From Bacteroidales bacterium (lineage in GTDB: Bacteria > Bacteroidota > Bacteroidia > Bacteroidales > UBA12077), in the NCBI GenBank assembly GCA_019038645.1, contig JAHOYT010000002.1, positions 1-34,678 on the forward strand: a stretch of 34,678 nt of DNA, read 5' to 3'. This document shows, in pieces, positions 8,248 to 16,895 of the stretch. A program made the position numbers and the translations under genes. Within the stretch, counting starts at the first letter, position 1; each line of letters starts with the position of its first letter. The notes under the pieces were generated by a model, which was not told where the DNA came from, did not search any database, and worked only from the letters and a program-made list of their open reading frames with translations.

Positions 8248-9906
8248 TTAATGATATTTTGCTACCAGAGGCATCCTTCTTCCAGCGCCGAAAGCTTTGG
8301 TAGAAATTCTTAAAATAGGAGGTGCCTGATAACGTTTATATTCATTACTATCGACAAGTTTTATTATCCTTTCAACCAATATTTTATCCCACCCTTCTTC
8401 AATAATATCTTCCTGAGTTTTTTGTAATTCAATGTACTCAAAAAGAATTTTATCCAGCGTTTCATAATCAGGCAAAGAGTCTGAGTCTTTTTGCTCCGGG
8501 CGAAGCTCCGCAGAAGGAGGTTTAATAATAGTATTTTCCGGGATTATTTCGGAATTACGATTAATATATCGTGCTAATTTATATACATCAGCTTTATAAA
8601 CATCTCCAAGAACTGAAAGCCCACCGTTCATATCTCCGTATAGCGTTCCATAACCAACGGCCGCTTCGCTTTTATTCGAAGTGTTTAATAATATATGGCC
8701 GAATTTATTCGACAAAGCCATTAGAATTGTTCCTCTTGCTCTGGCCTGAATATTCTCTTCGGTAATATCTTCCTCTAATCCCTTGAAAATATTTTGAAAA
8801 GATTTATTAAAACTGTCCACAACATCCTGAATATTTATTATATCATGCTTAACACCAAGATTTTTTGCAAGAATTTCGGCATCAGTTATTGAATGATCAG
8901 ATGAATATTTTGATGGCAACAATAATACCCGCACATTTTCAGCTCCCAGCGCTTGCACAGCTATTACCAGAGCAACTGCTGAGTCAATTCCTCCTGACAA
9001 GCCCAAAGTTGCTTTTGTAAAATTCATTTTTTCAAAATAGTCATGAATTCCCAAAACCAGCGCATCATGAATTTTTGCTATAACATCAGGATCTTCATCT
9101 ATAGTTTTTTTAACAGAACATTTTTTAATATCCTCCAGATTATAAATTTTATAATCTTCGGCAAAAAGTTTCATTTCATCTGCAATTGTACCATCAGGGT
9201 TTACTACTAATGAACCTCCGTCAAAAATTAATTCTGTTTGTGCACCAACCTGATTTAAAGTAAAAACGGGAAGATTGTATTTTTTTGCATTTCGTATAAA
9301 TACATTTTTCCGACCCCATATTTTTGTATAGGAAAATGGGGAAGCAGCTATATTCAGGATTAAATCAGGTTTGTATTCAATGAGTTTATCCATCGGAGTA
9401 ACATTATACAACTGATTCCTGGCAAAAGTGTTTTCTGTAGGTCGAAAATCCCATAAATCTTCGCAAATTGTAATTGCAATTTTTACACCTTTATATTCAA
9501 CTATATTGAATTTGTCATTTGGCTCAAAATAGCGATACTCGTCAAAAATATCATAAGTTGGCAGCAAAGTTTTGTTCTGAATAAATTTAACCTCACCGTT
9601 CTCAATAAAAATTGCAGAGTTATATAATTTTTTCCCTTTCTTGTGGTAATTTAATGTCGGCGATCCAATAATAACAGCTATATCATTACTATTAGCTGCA
9701 ATTTCTTCAACTGCAATTCCGCATAGTTCAATAAACGATTTTTTCTCCAATAAATCCTGTGGAGGATAACCACAAACCGATAATTCAGAAAAAACGATTA
9801 AATCAACCTGATCATTTTTGGCTTTTTCAATATGATCAATGATTACTGAGGTGTTTTTTTCAAAATTACCTATATGATAATTTAATTGAGCCAGAGCAAT
9901 TTTCAT
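8248..9906 (-). CDS. nadE: glutamine-dependent NAD(+) synthetase
   Basis: It makes NAD+ from deamido-NAD+, ATP and glutamine, the last step of NAD synthesis. The N-terminal nitrilase-type glutaminase domain (1-260) has the Glu41-Lys112-Cys148 triad (FSELSVCGYPP, NKTLLPTYD, ICEDLW). The C-terminal ammonia-dependent synthetase domain (about 275-552) has the PP-loop SGGIDSA (304-310) and the TSNKSEAAVGYGT motif that contacts NAD. At 552 residues it matches the compact two-domain glutamine-dependent class. It follows an outer-membrane protein gene by 27 nt on the same strand and is probably cotranscribed with it. Confidence 0.96.
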   Translation of the reverse strand: MKIALAQLNYHIGNFEKNTSVIIDHIEKAKNDQVDLIVFSELSVCGYPPQDLLEKKSFIELCGIAVEEIAANSNDIAVIIGSPTLNYHKKGKKLYNSAIFIENGEVKFIQNKTLLPTYDIFDEYRYFEPNDKFNIVEYKGVKIAITICEDLWDFRPTENTFARNQLYNVTPMDKLIEYKPDLILNIAASPFSYTKIWGRKNVFIRNAKKYNLPVFTLNQVGAQTELIFDGGSLVVNPDGTIADEMKLFAEDYKIYNLEDIKKCSVKKTIDEDPDVIAKIHDALVLGIHDYFEKMNFTKATLGLSGGIDSAVALVIAVQALGAENVRVLLLPSKYSSDHSITDAEILAKNLGVKHDIINIQDVVDSFNKSFQNIFKGLEEDITEENIQARARGTILMALSNKFGHILLNTSNKSEAAVGYGTLYGDMNGGLSVLGDVYKADVYKLARYINRNSEIIPENTIIKPPSAELRPEQKDSDSLPDYETLDKILFEYIELQKTQEDIIEEGWDKILVERIIKLVDSNEYKRYQAPPILRISTKAFGAGRRMPLVAKYH

Positions 9907-9933
9907 ACAAGTAAAAGTTTATATTATGATTAA

Positions 9934-10590
9934 TTAGAATAATATTCCAACACGAATTGCTAAATTACCTAAGGTAACTTTACTATCATTTCCATCGGTA
10001 ATATCAACAAATCCGTTTGTGTATGTTAATCCAAGTACTACTGCAGCATTGCCACCTATAGAATATTCTACACCCGCTCCAATAAAATATCCTAAATTAA
10101 ATAAGCGAACTTCCTCACTAATGTTTTCATTTTCTAATTCATAATCATCAACTTCTGCTGTAGCTTTTATATTAACTCCTCCACTTAATCCTAAGTGAGT
10201 GAAAAAAGTCCAATATCCTATTTCGTTGGTTTTTAATTTTAAGCCTAAAGGAATATTTATGTATTGAAGTTTGTACTGAATTGTACTCCCTGGATCAAGA
10301 GATTCTATTCCACTCCCGGTTTTAAGGTCTTTTTGGTTTTCAAAATTTAAATTTCCACCCGTATTATCAATGGAAATTCCTGTCATCAGGGCATAATTTG
10401 GCGCAAAAAATTTATCAACATTTAAACCAATGTTAACTCCGAACTTGGAACCATCATTGTTTGCAGATTTCCAATCAGACGACATCCATGAAAATTTAGG
10501 ATCAACAAAAACTGCAAAACGGGTGCTGGTTTGAGAAAATACCTTAATGCTTGTCAGAGTTAATATTACAATAAATAAATACTTTTTCAT
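9934..10590 (-). CDS. outer-membrane beta-barrel protein (PorT/OMP_b-brl type)
   Basis: The 218 residues start with a signal peptide (MKKYLFIVILTLTSIKVFSQ, cleavage after about residue 20). The remainder alternates polar and hydrophobic residues in short strands with conserved glycines, for example GYWTFFTHLGLSGGVNIK, and ends in AIRVGILF, a typical C-terminal barrel strand with a terminal Phe. This is the small eight-stranded outer-membrane barrel architecture common in Bacteroidota. It lies 27 nt upstream of nadE in the same direction and 131 nt from the divergent gldB-like gene. A TATTTTTG box on the minus strand (10618-10625) is a possible -7 element. The exact function is unknown. Confidence 0.85.
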   Translation of the reverse strand: MKKYLFIVILTLTSIKVFSQTSTRFAVFVDPKFSWMSSDWKSANNDGSKFGVNIGLNVDKFFAPNYALMTGISIDNTGGNLNFENQKDLKTGSGIESLDPGSTIQYKLQYINIPLGLKLKTNEIGYWTFFTHLGLSGGVNIKATAEVDDYELENENISEEVRLFNLGYFIGAGVEYSIGGNAAVVLGLTYTNGFVDITDGNDSKVTLGNLAIRVGILF

Positions 10591-10721
10591 ACTTTTAGGC
10601 TTTATTTTTAGTTAATACAAAAATATAAAAAATCAAATCAAAGTAGGCGATTTTTATTGATTGTATTCAAAAATCAGACCTTAATCAGGAAATATAAATA
10701 TTTATTTAAAGAAAGCATTAT

Positions 10722-11732
10722 ATGATTAAAAGAGATTTGTTATATCTGGCATTAATTATTTTGTTTTTAAGTGCTTGTGATAAAGGCAATAAGCCAAGTG
10801 TTGATGTTTCTGAAATACAATTAAATATAGAGATTAAAAGGCTTGACAAAGATATTTTTGAGATTGATCCTGGAAATACAGAAAATGAAATAACAGAAAT
10901 CATTGAAAAATATAATGAGTTTTTTGAGTTATATAATTTAAGGGTTATTAATCTTGGAAGTCCTTATGATAAAAACTATTCTGAATATCTGAATGGATTT
11001 ATTACCGATTATGACATGAATAGTATTTATAATAAAACCAGGGAAGTTTTTCCTGATGTAATAGATTTATCAGAGGATTTAACAAAGGCATTTAAATATT
11101 ATAAATATTATTTTCCGGAGAAAGATGTACCTGAAGTTTATACATATATCGGAGGATTTAATCAATCAATTGTTATTTCAGACAGTATTCTTGCTATCGG
11201 AGTTGATAAGTATTTTGGTGCAGACTGTGAATTTTACGACAGATTAGGAATTGCAAACTACCTTCAGGTAAATATGAATCCCCGAAATATAGCAACGGAT
11301 GCTTTAAAAGCCTGGGCTACAACCGAATTTGTATTCAATGATTCGATTGATAATCTTGTAAATAATATGGTTTACCAGGGAAAAATACTGTATTTCCTTG
11401 ATGCTGTATTTCCCGAAGCTCCGGATTCCCTAAAAATAGGATTTTCTGAAGATCAAATCAATTGGTGCATTAAAAATGAAAAGCAGATGTGGAATTATCT
11501 AATAGAACAAAAATTGCTTTTTTCGACGGATTATATGGTAATTAACAAACACATTAATCCTGCTCCATTTACAGCAGGTTTTCCATCAGATTCACCGGGC
11601 AGGGCAACAGTCTGGTTGGGATGGAAAATTGTAAAAGCTTATATGAAACGTAATCCTGAAGTTTTGGTAAGTGATTTAATGCTTAATGATAATTATCAAA
11701 AAATTCTGTCAGAATCACGTTATGAACCATAG
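10722..11732 (+). CDS. gldB: GldB-like gliding-motility lipoprotein
   Basis: The 336-residue protein has a lipoprotein signal with lipobox LSAC (Cys19), then IKRLDKDIFEID (38-49), a typical GldB opening. The regions PEVYTYIGGFNQSIV and SIYNKTREVFPDV, and the end of the protein with GRATVWLGWKIVKAYM, also fit the family. In Flavobacterium GldB is an essential lipoprotein of the gliding/type IX secretion apparatus, but homologues are widespread in non-gliding Bacteroidota. Its proximity to nadE echoes an arrangement I recall from flavobacteria, though here the two are divergent with an outer-membrane protein between them and no gldC follows. The family call is good; a role in motility is not shown by this window. 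Confidence 0.85.
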   Translation: MIKRDLLYLALIILFLSACDKGNKPSVDVSEIQLNIEIKRLDKDIFEIDPGNTENEITEIIEKYNEFFELYNLRVINLGSPYDKNYSEYLNGFITDYDMNSIYNKTREVFPDVIDLSEDLTKAFKYYKYYFPEKDVPEVYTYIGGFNQSIVISDSILAIGVDKYFGADCEFYDRLGIANYLQVNMNPRNIATDALKAWATTEFVFNDSIDNLVNNMVYQGKILYFLDAVFPEAPDSLKIGFSEDQINWCIKNEKQMWNYLIEQKLLFSTDYMVINKHINPAPFTAGFPSDSPGRATVWLGWKIVKAYMKRNPEVLVSDLMLNDNYQKILSESRYEP

Positions 11733-11873
11733 TAAAGAGCTGGATTTTTAATTAGATTGTTTGTTTCACTTTTTTATATTGCTGATTAATAATAAGTATC
11801 TGAAAATGTTGAACAAAGGTTTTTGTTTAATGTTGCTATATAAAAAAATGACACATGGAATGATATAATTATG

Positions 11874-11881
11874 TAAATTTG
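11874..11881 (+). promoter_or_regulatory. candidate -7 promoter box of fhs
   Basis: TAAATTTG matches the Bacteroidota -7 consensus TAnnTTTG and lies 55 nt before the fhs ATG. A convincing -33 TTTG at the preferred spacing is not present. Confidence 0.35.
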
Positions 11882-11936
11882 TTAATTCAATTTGTGATTT
11901 ATAATATTAATTAATCATCATAAAATACTTTAAACT

Positions 11937-13607
11937 ATGAAATCTGATATTGAAATTGCTCAAAGTGCAAACATTCAGCCAGTAGTTAATATGGCTAAAC
12001 AACTAAACATTCCTGAGGATGAACTTGAATTGTATGGAAAATATAAAGCCAAGCTTCCTTTGAAGCTGATAGATGAGGAAAAAATTAAAAAAGCGAAACT
12101 TATTTTAGTTACTGCAATTACTCCAACACCGGCAGGTGAAGGAAAAACAACTACGTCGATTGGATTAACTATGGCTCTAAATAAAATTGGCAAAAAAACT
12201 ACTGTTGTATTAAGAGAGCCATCTTTGGGTCCTGTTTTTGGGATAAAAGGTGGTGCTGCCGGAGGAGGACATTCACAGGTTATTCCAATGGAAGATATTA
12301 ATCTGCATTTTACCGGGGATCTTTCAGCAGTTGAAAAAGCACATAATTTACTCGCTGCATTAATTGACAATAATTTACAATTAAAAAAAGGAAATCTGGG
12401 AATTGATCCCAGAACTGTAGAGTGGAAGCGTGTAATGGATATGAATGAACGTGCTTTACGTGACATAGTTATTGGTTTAGGTGGCACAAAAGAAGGAGTT
12501 CCAAGAGAAACTGGTTTTTATATTACTGCCGCTTCAGAAGTTATGGCTACTTTATGTATGTCTAAAGATTTAAACGATTTAAAGACAAGATTAGGTAATA
12601 TTTTTGTTGGTTATACTTATGATGATAAACCAATTTTTGCGCGTGATCTTAAGGCTGAAGGTGCTATGACTGTGTTGCTTAAAGATGCAATCAAGCCTAA
12701 TTTGGTTCAAACACTTGAAGGAAATCCTGCAATTATTCACGGTGGTCCGTTTGCGAATATAGCACAGGGAACTAATACCATTATTGCAACAAAAATGGGA
12801 TTGTCCTTAAGCGATTATGTTGTTACCGAAGCTGGGTTTGCAAGTGATCTGGGAGCAGAAAAGTTCTTTAATATTAAATCGCAGTTAGGCGGATTAAATC
12901 CAAATGCTTGTGTTATAGTGGCTACAATAAGAGCTTTAAAATATCATGGTGGTGCTAAACTAGCCGATTTACAAAATGAAGATTTAGCTGCTTTAGAAAA
13001 GGGGTTTGAAAATATGGATAAGCACATTGAAAATATGAGCTATTTTGGTTTTAAACCTGTTGTTGGAATAAATAAATTTTCATCAGATACTGATGCTGAA
13101 GTAGCATTATTAAAAAAGCATTGCGAAAAGCATGGTGTTACCGTAGCGTTAAATGATTCATGGGCGAAAGGTGGTGATGGAGCTATAGAATTAGCGGAAA
13201 CGGTTGTTAAAGCGGTTTCTGAATGCGATAATTGTTTTAAACCACTTTATGAACTTGACTGGAGTCTCGAGGATAAAATTAACACCATTGCAACAAAAAT
13301 GTATGGAGCAAAAGATGTTGAATATTCTGTTAAGGCAAAAAAGAAACTCCAGAAAATAACAGAACTTGGATTTGGAAATCTTGCTGTTTGTATAGCAAAA
13401 ACACAGAAATCTTTATCTGATGTTGCAAGTAAGAAAGGTCGGCCAACAGGATTTACGGTTAAAATCAGAGATATTGAATTATCATCAGGAGCCGGATTTA
13501 TTGTTCCAATTGCTGGTTCAATTATGCGTATGCCAGGCCTACCAGGTAAGCCATCAGCCGAAATAATTGATATCGATGAAAATGGTAACATCACAGGTTT
13601 ATTCTAA
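11937..13607 (+). CDS. fhs: formate--tetrahydrofolate ligase
   Basis: It joins formate to tetrahydrofolate with ATP, giving 10-formyl-THF for purine and formyl-Met-tRNA synthesis and linking formate to one-carbon metabolism. The 556 residues are the normal bacterial length. The nucleotide-binding P-loop TPTPAGEGKTT lies at 62-72, followed by LREPSLGPVFGIKGGAAGGG and the GDLSAVEKAHNLLAA region; the C-terminus carries GAGFIVPIAGSIMRMPGLP. The gene is monocistronic: a candidate -7 box precedes it and a strong hairpin terminator follows. No other folate-pathway gene is in the window. Confidence 0.97.
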   Translation: MKSDIEIAQSANIQPVVNMAKQLNIPEDELELYGKYKAKLPLKLIDEEKIKKAKLILVTAITPTPAGEGKTTTSIGLTMALNKIGKKTTVVLREPSLGPVFGIKGGAAGGGHSQVIPMEDINLHFTGDLSAVEKAHNLLAALIDNNLQLKKGNLGIDPRTVEWKRVMDMNERALRDIVIGLGGTKEGVPRETGFYITAASEVMATLCMSKDLNDLKTRLGNIFVGYTYDDKPIFARDLKAEGAMTVLLKDAIKPNLVQTLEGNPAIIHGGPFANIAQGTNTIIATKMGLSLSDYVVTEAGFASDLGAEKFFNIKSQLGGLNPNACVIVATIRALKYHGGAKLADLQNEDLAALEKGFENMDKHIENMSYFGFKPVVGINKFSSDTDAEVALLKKHCEKHGVTVALNDSWAKGGDGAIELAETVVKAVSECDNCFKPLYELDWSLEDKINTIATKMYGAKDVEYSVKAKKKLQKITELGFGNLAVCIAKTQKSLSDVASKKGRPTGFTVKIRDIELSSGAGFIVPIAGSIMRMPGLPGKPSAEIIDIDENGNITGLF

Positions 13608-13634
13608 ATACAAATAATTTATTTTAATAATTAG

Positions 13635-13663
13635 GTCCGTGCGTTTTTGTGCGGACTTTTTTT
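13635..13663 (+). terminator. rho-independent terminator after fhs
   Basis: An 8-bp stem (13635-13642 with 13649-13656, two G-U pairs) encloses a GTTTTT loop and is followed at once by seven T residues (13657-13663). It separates fhs from the MEMO-family gene. Confidence 0.85.
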
Positions 13664-13700
13664 GTAATATTATACCATTGTAATAATAAAAAATTGAATT

Positions 13701-14765
13701 ATGAGAAGTATATTTTTTTCGATTCTGTTCATAGGCTTAATTATTTGTGCAAGCTGTAATCAAAATCAACAAAACTCAGTTTTAAAAAATAGAAGTGTTG
13801 TAGATACCTTCGGATTTGCTCATCTGGATTGGCAAATGGATAGCATAATTTCTCGTATAAATACTACTAATAAATCAGATAAAGTATGGAGAGTTGCTAT
13901 AACACCACACGACGATTATACTTATGTTGGCGATTTATATCCTAAAATATTAAACGGAATAAAAGCAAAAACAGTTATACTTTTTGGAGTAGCTCATAAG
14001 GCACGAAATTACAATCTGGAGAATAAAATTATTTTCGATTCTTTCGATGAATGGTCGGCTCCGTATGGAAATGTAAAAGTTTCCGAAATGCGGGAAGATC
14101 TGATCTCAAAGTTGCCCGATAGTTTATTTGTTATACATGACGAAATGCAAAGTGTTGAGCATTCACTGGAAGCGCTTATACCTTTTTTACAATATAATAA
14201 TCGTGATATAGAAATAATTCCTGTTTTGGTTCCATATATGTCTTATGAAAAGATGCTGCAAATTGCTGATTATTTTTCAAAAACTTTATCTGAAATAATG
14301 TTAGATAAAAATTTAGAATGGGGAAGTGATGTTGCTGTCCTTATTTCAAGCGATGCAGTACATTATGGAGATGAAGACTGGGGTGGTAAAGACTATGCTC
14401 CATATGGAACGGATAGTATAGGTTTAGCTCAGACACGAAATCACGAAATGGAAATTATAGATAATTGTCTGGTAAATAATATAACTCCTGAAAAAATACA
14501 AAAGTTTATTCATTACACAGTTCAGGAATCGGATTACAAAGAGTATAAATGGATTTGGTGTGGTCGCTATTCCGTACCGTTTGGATTGATAACCGCAAAT
14601 AATTTAGATAAACTTATTGATAATAAAGGATTATCAGGGACTTTTGTTGGTTACTCAAACAGTATTGATCATGCTGTTTTAAAAGTTGATGATCTGAAAA
14701 TGGGAACAACCGCTCCGGCAAATAATCACCATTGGGTTGGATATGTTGCTGTGGGATATGAATAA
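13701..14765 (+). CDS. MEMO-family (AmmeMemoRadiSam protein B-like) lipoprotein
   Basis: The 354 residues open with a short hydrophobic signal ending in a lipobox-like CASC (Cys19), pointing to a lipid anchor outside the cytoplasm. The body is a MEMO1-type fold. Residues corresponding to the metal site of human MEMO1 (His49, His81, Cys244) are kept as His70 in TPHDDYTYVG, His99 in FGVAHKA and Cys287 in WCGRYSVPFG; SSDAVHYG (216-223) and EHSLEALIPFLQ (153-164) are further family motifs. The usual PHAGY is changed to PHDDY. In many prokaryotes MEMO proteins accompany AMMECR1 and a radical SAM protein; neither partner is nearby, and the secretion signal is unlike cytosolic members. Activity is unknown. 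Confidence 0.85.
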   Translation: MRSIFFSILFIGLIICASCNQNQQNSVLKNRSVVDTFGFAHLDWQMDSIISRINTTNKSDKVWRVAITPHDDYTYVGDLYPKILNGIKAKTVILFGVAHKARNYNLENKIIFDSFDEWSAPYGNVKVSEMREDLISKLPDSLFVIHDEMQSVEHSLEALIPFLQYNNRDIEIIPVLVPYMSYEKMLQIADYFSKTLSEIMLDKNLEWGSDVAVLISSDAVHYGDEDWGGKDYAPYGTDSIGLAQTRNHEMEIIDNCLVNNITPEKIQKFIHYTVQESDYKEYKWIWCGRYSVPFGLITANNLDKLIDNKGLSGTFVGYSNSIDHAVLKVDDLKMGTTAPANNHHWVGYVAVGYE

Positions 14766-14767
14766 AA

Positions 14768-14790
14768 AAAGGTGCTGATTTAGCACCTTT
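14768..14790. terminator. bidirectional terminator
   Basis: GGTGCT (14771-14776) pairs with AGCACC (14782-14787), extended by A-T pairs to 14768-14790. A-rich sequence on the left and T-rich sequence on the right let it serve both convergent genes, the MEMO-family gene and the minus-strand membrane protein gene. Confidence 0.7.
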
Positions 14791-14813
14791 CTTCATTTTG
14801 AATCTAAGTAATC

Positions 14814-15485
14814 TTACACACTTAGGTCGCTATTTTCTTTCTTTGCTATAACAATAGCATATATTGCTGCAAAAGCAAGATTAGCCCATATAATTGAAAA
14901 GATAATCCCAATCCCAAGAGCAGCCAATCCGGCAATTCCGATTGGAATTGTCATTAAGGCCATTAGAAATATTGTCCAGCCATGACCACGGGTCATTCTC
15001 CAGCTTTCTTCAACGGCTTTAACAGCTTCCATTTTCTTATCAACCACTAAATAGGGTACAAATGCTAATCGGCATGCGAAAATTATACCAGGAACAATCA
15101 GGAAGACAATGCCAATACCTATTATAGCTGTTAGTAATAAATTAGCTAACACGATATTAATATAGTCTTTAAAACCATAGAATAGTTCATTCATTTTAAT
15201 TTCACCACCGCGAATGATATTGAGAAAAACCTTGTACGCACCATACCTTAGCGGTGCTACTAAAAATATATAGAACGCTATAGTAAAGATGTTAAAAAAA
15301 CTAAACATTACAGGGAAATGAATGTCACGCATCTCCCAAGTCCATCCAACAGGTGTTTGAATAACTCCTAAAAATACAATAACTAAGAATGCATATAGAA
15401 AATATTTAAACATTTGTCTCCAGCCAAGACTGTACGCAGAGCCTGCTGTTGATTTTAAATTGTGTATCGATTCAATTGTTTCCAT
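14814..15485 (-). CDS. multi-pass membrane protein of unknown function
   Basis: The 223 residues have about five hydrophobic segments (about 29-46, 57-78, 108-136, 171-190, 193-214). The stretch VPGIIFACRLAFVPYLVVD (131-149) followed by AVKAVEESWRMTRGHGW (155-171) resembles the DUF975 / glycerophosphodiester-phosphodiesterase membrane-domain group, which have a similar PG-R and ESW-TRG pattern. No catalytic residues can be proposed. It is divergent from the membrane-bound LuxR-type regulator at 15780, with 294 nt between them containing repeated 12-bp motifs, so it could be a target of that regulator; this is inference. Confidence 0.75.
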   Translation of the reverse strand: METIESIHNLKSTAGSAYSLGWRQMFKYFLYAFLVIVFLGVIQTPVGWTWEMRDIHFPVMFSFFNIFTIAFYIFLVAPLRYGAYKVFLNIIRGGEIKMNELFYGFKDYINIVLANLLLTAIIGIGIVFLIVPGIIFACRLAFVPYLVVDKKMEAVKAVEESWRMTRGHGWTIFLMALMTIPIGIAGLAALGIGIIFSIIWANLAFAAIYAIVIAKKENSDLSV

Positions 15486-15553
15486 AATATCTGATTTTAA
15501 TGAATATTTTATTTTAATGTAAATGTATGCTGTATGTGGAACAGATTTCAGAG

Positions 15554-15702
15554 ACTTTAGTAGGAATTAAAAAATATCCTACCAAAGTAGGGGTGGTATG
15601 TTTCAGGAAAAGAGGTGATTAGTAATCTTTTGGATTAACAAAAAAGAGACGTAAAATGTGAAAGATGTACTTCCTGTCTTAAAAATTCCAACTTAGGTAG
15701 GA
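15554..15702. promoter_or_regulatory. three copies of a 12-bp motif in the divergent promoter region
   Basis: ACTTTAGTAGGA (15554-15565), its inverted form TCCTACCAAAGT (15577-15588) and ACTTAGGTAGGA (15691-15702) share the consensus ACTTWRGTAGGA. The first two form an inverted pair with centres 23 bp apart; the third is a direct copy 78 bp before the regulator start codon. The arrangement looks like an operator set for a dimeric regulator, most likely the LuxR-type protein encoded next to it. Confidence 0.5.
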
Positions 15703-15779
15703 GATACAATCATTCTCTTTAATGGATTTCGATAATTAATTTGTGTATTTTTATTTCTTATTAAGAATAAAATATAATA

Positions 15780-16736
15780 ATGAGTCTAATTTTAGTAATT
15801 ACAACCATTCTATTTTCCATATTGTTTGGTTGTGCTGCTTTGGCAATTTCTTTTTTTATGCAGCGCAGGTATGAATTGGACTATGTTAAAAGCTATTTCT
15901 ATCATCAAATATTGATATTTCTTTTTGGATTTTACGGTTTACTAGGAACTATAATAACACATTATCTATTAATTGATATTGAAATTAAAGGGGAAATACT
16001 GAAACACCTTTTTTCCTTTCTTCCTTTTATTGGAGTTCCATTTATGATTGCAGCCTGGTACATGTTTATTAAAATATCATTCGAACTGATTGAAAAAAAT
16101 CTCAGCTTAAAATTTACAATATGGTTTTTCATTATTCTTTTATTAGTGTTTCTGGTATTTGGCTTTCTGGTTCCGTTTATTAATTATTTTATGGTTGACC
16201 AGAAACAAATCAACACACATGTATTTTTGTTTTTTATTGTAATTGAGTTGGTTACGCTTATAATAGTTTTTGCAAATTATTTTATTTTTAGTAAAAATTT
16301 AAAGGATAAACATAAATTAAGATTTATAAAGTTTTTTGCTTTGGTTAATGTATTGCTCTATGCAATTTCTGTTGTATTTCTATTGAAAGGGGAGAAGGAT
16401 TTTCTGTTTATTAGCGGATATACAATGCTTTATTTCTTTAAAGATATTATTCCTCTATTGATACTTAACCGATATTTAAATAAAAATTATGTTCATCCCG
16501 TTAATATCGTTTCAGGGGATACCCGTGAATCGTTTATCGAAAAATTTAGTATTTCAAAAAGAGAAACTGAAATTGTTAATGAAATAATTTTAGGAAGATC
16601 CAATAAGGAAATTAGTGATCGTCTTTTTATCTCACTGCAAACAGTTAAAGATCACATTCACAACATTTATCTGAAAACCGGAATTAAAAACCGCGTTCAG
16701 TTAACAAACCTGATCCGACAGTTCGAAGCAAAATAG
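15780..16736 (+). CDS. membrane-bound LuxR-type (GerE HTH) transcriptional regulator
   Basis: The 318 residues begin with seven likely membrane helices (about 3-25, 43-65, 75-100, 113-136, 148-170, 183-203, 207-229). A short linker leads to a cytoplasmic LuxR/GerE helix-turn-helix at 257-314: FSISKRETEIVNEIILGRSN, then EISDRLFISLQTVKDHIHNI. No receiver, PAS or TPR domain is present, so the signal may be sensed through the membrane part directly. It stands divergent to a small membrane protein gene and is followed by a 159-nt gap before the redox gene pair. One-component membrane LuxR regulators of this shape are common in Bacteroidota and mostly uncharacterised. Confidence 0.88.
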   Translation: MSLILVITTILFSILFGCAALAISFFMQRRYELDYVKSYFYHQILIFLFGFYGLLGTIITHYLLIDIEIKGEILKHLFSFLPFIGVPFMIAAWYMFIKISFELIEKNLSLKFTIWFFIILLLVFLVFGFLVPFINYFMVDQKQINTHVFLFFIVIELVTLIIVFANYFIFSKNLKDKHKLRFIKFFALVNVLLYAISVVFLLKGEKDFLFISGYTMLYFFKDIIPLLILNRYLNKNYVHPVNIVSGDTRESFIEKFSISKRETEIVNEIILGRSNKEISDRLFISLQTVKDHIHNIYLKTGIKNRVQLTNLIRQFEAK

Positions 16737-16895
16737 CAAATGCCAGTCTTTTTTTGATCTTGTTATTATAGGTTTTGTAATAGTTTACCTGACATAATAA
16801 TAATTTAACTGTCATTTTTTCATATTTATCTGCTAAAATAAAAATGGCATAAAAAATGATATCAGGAGATACATATATAGATAAATAAAATAGAG

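Noticed and set aside
11809-11830. 9-bp inverted repeat in the gldB-fhs gap
   Set aside because: One G-U pair, no T-run, AT-rich; not distinct enough to call a terminator or operator.
11975-12487. 170-codon minus-strand open frame inside fhs
   Set aside because: It overlaps the conserved P-loop region of fhs, which is certain, and has no recognisable features.
13247-13594. 115-codon minus-strand open frame at the end of fhs
   Set aside because: Antisense shadow of conserved fhs sequence.
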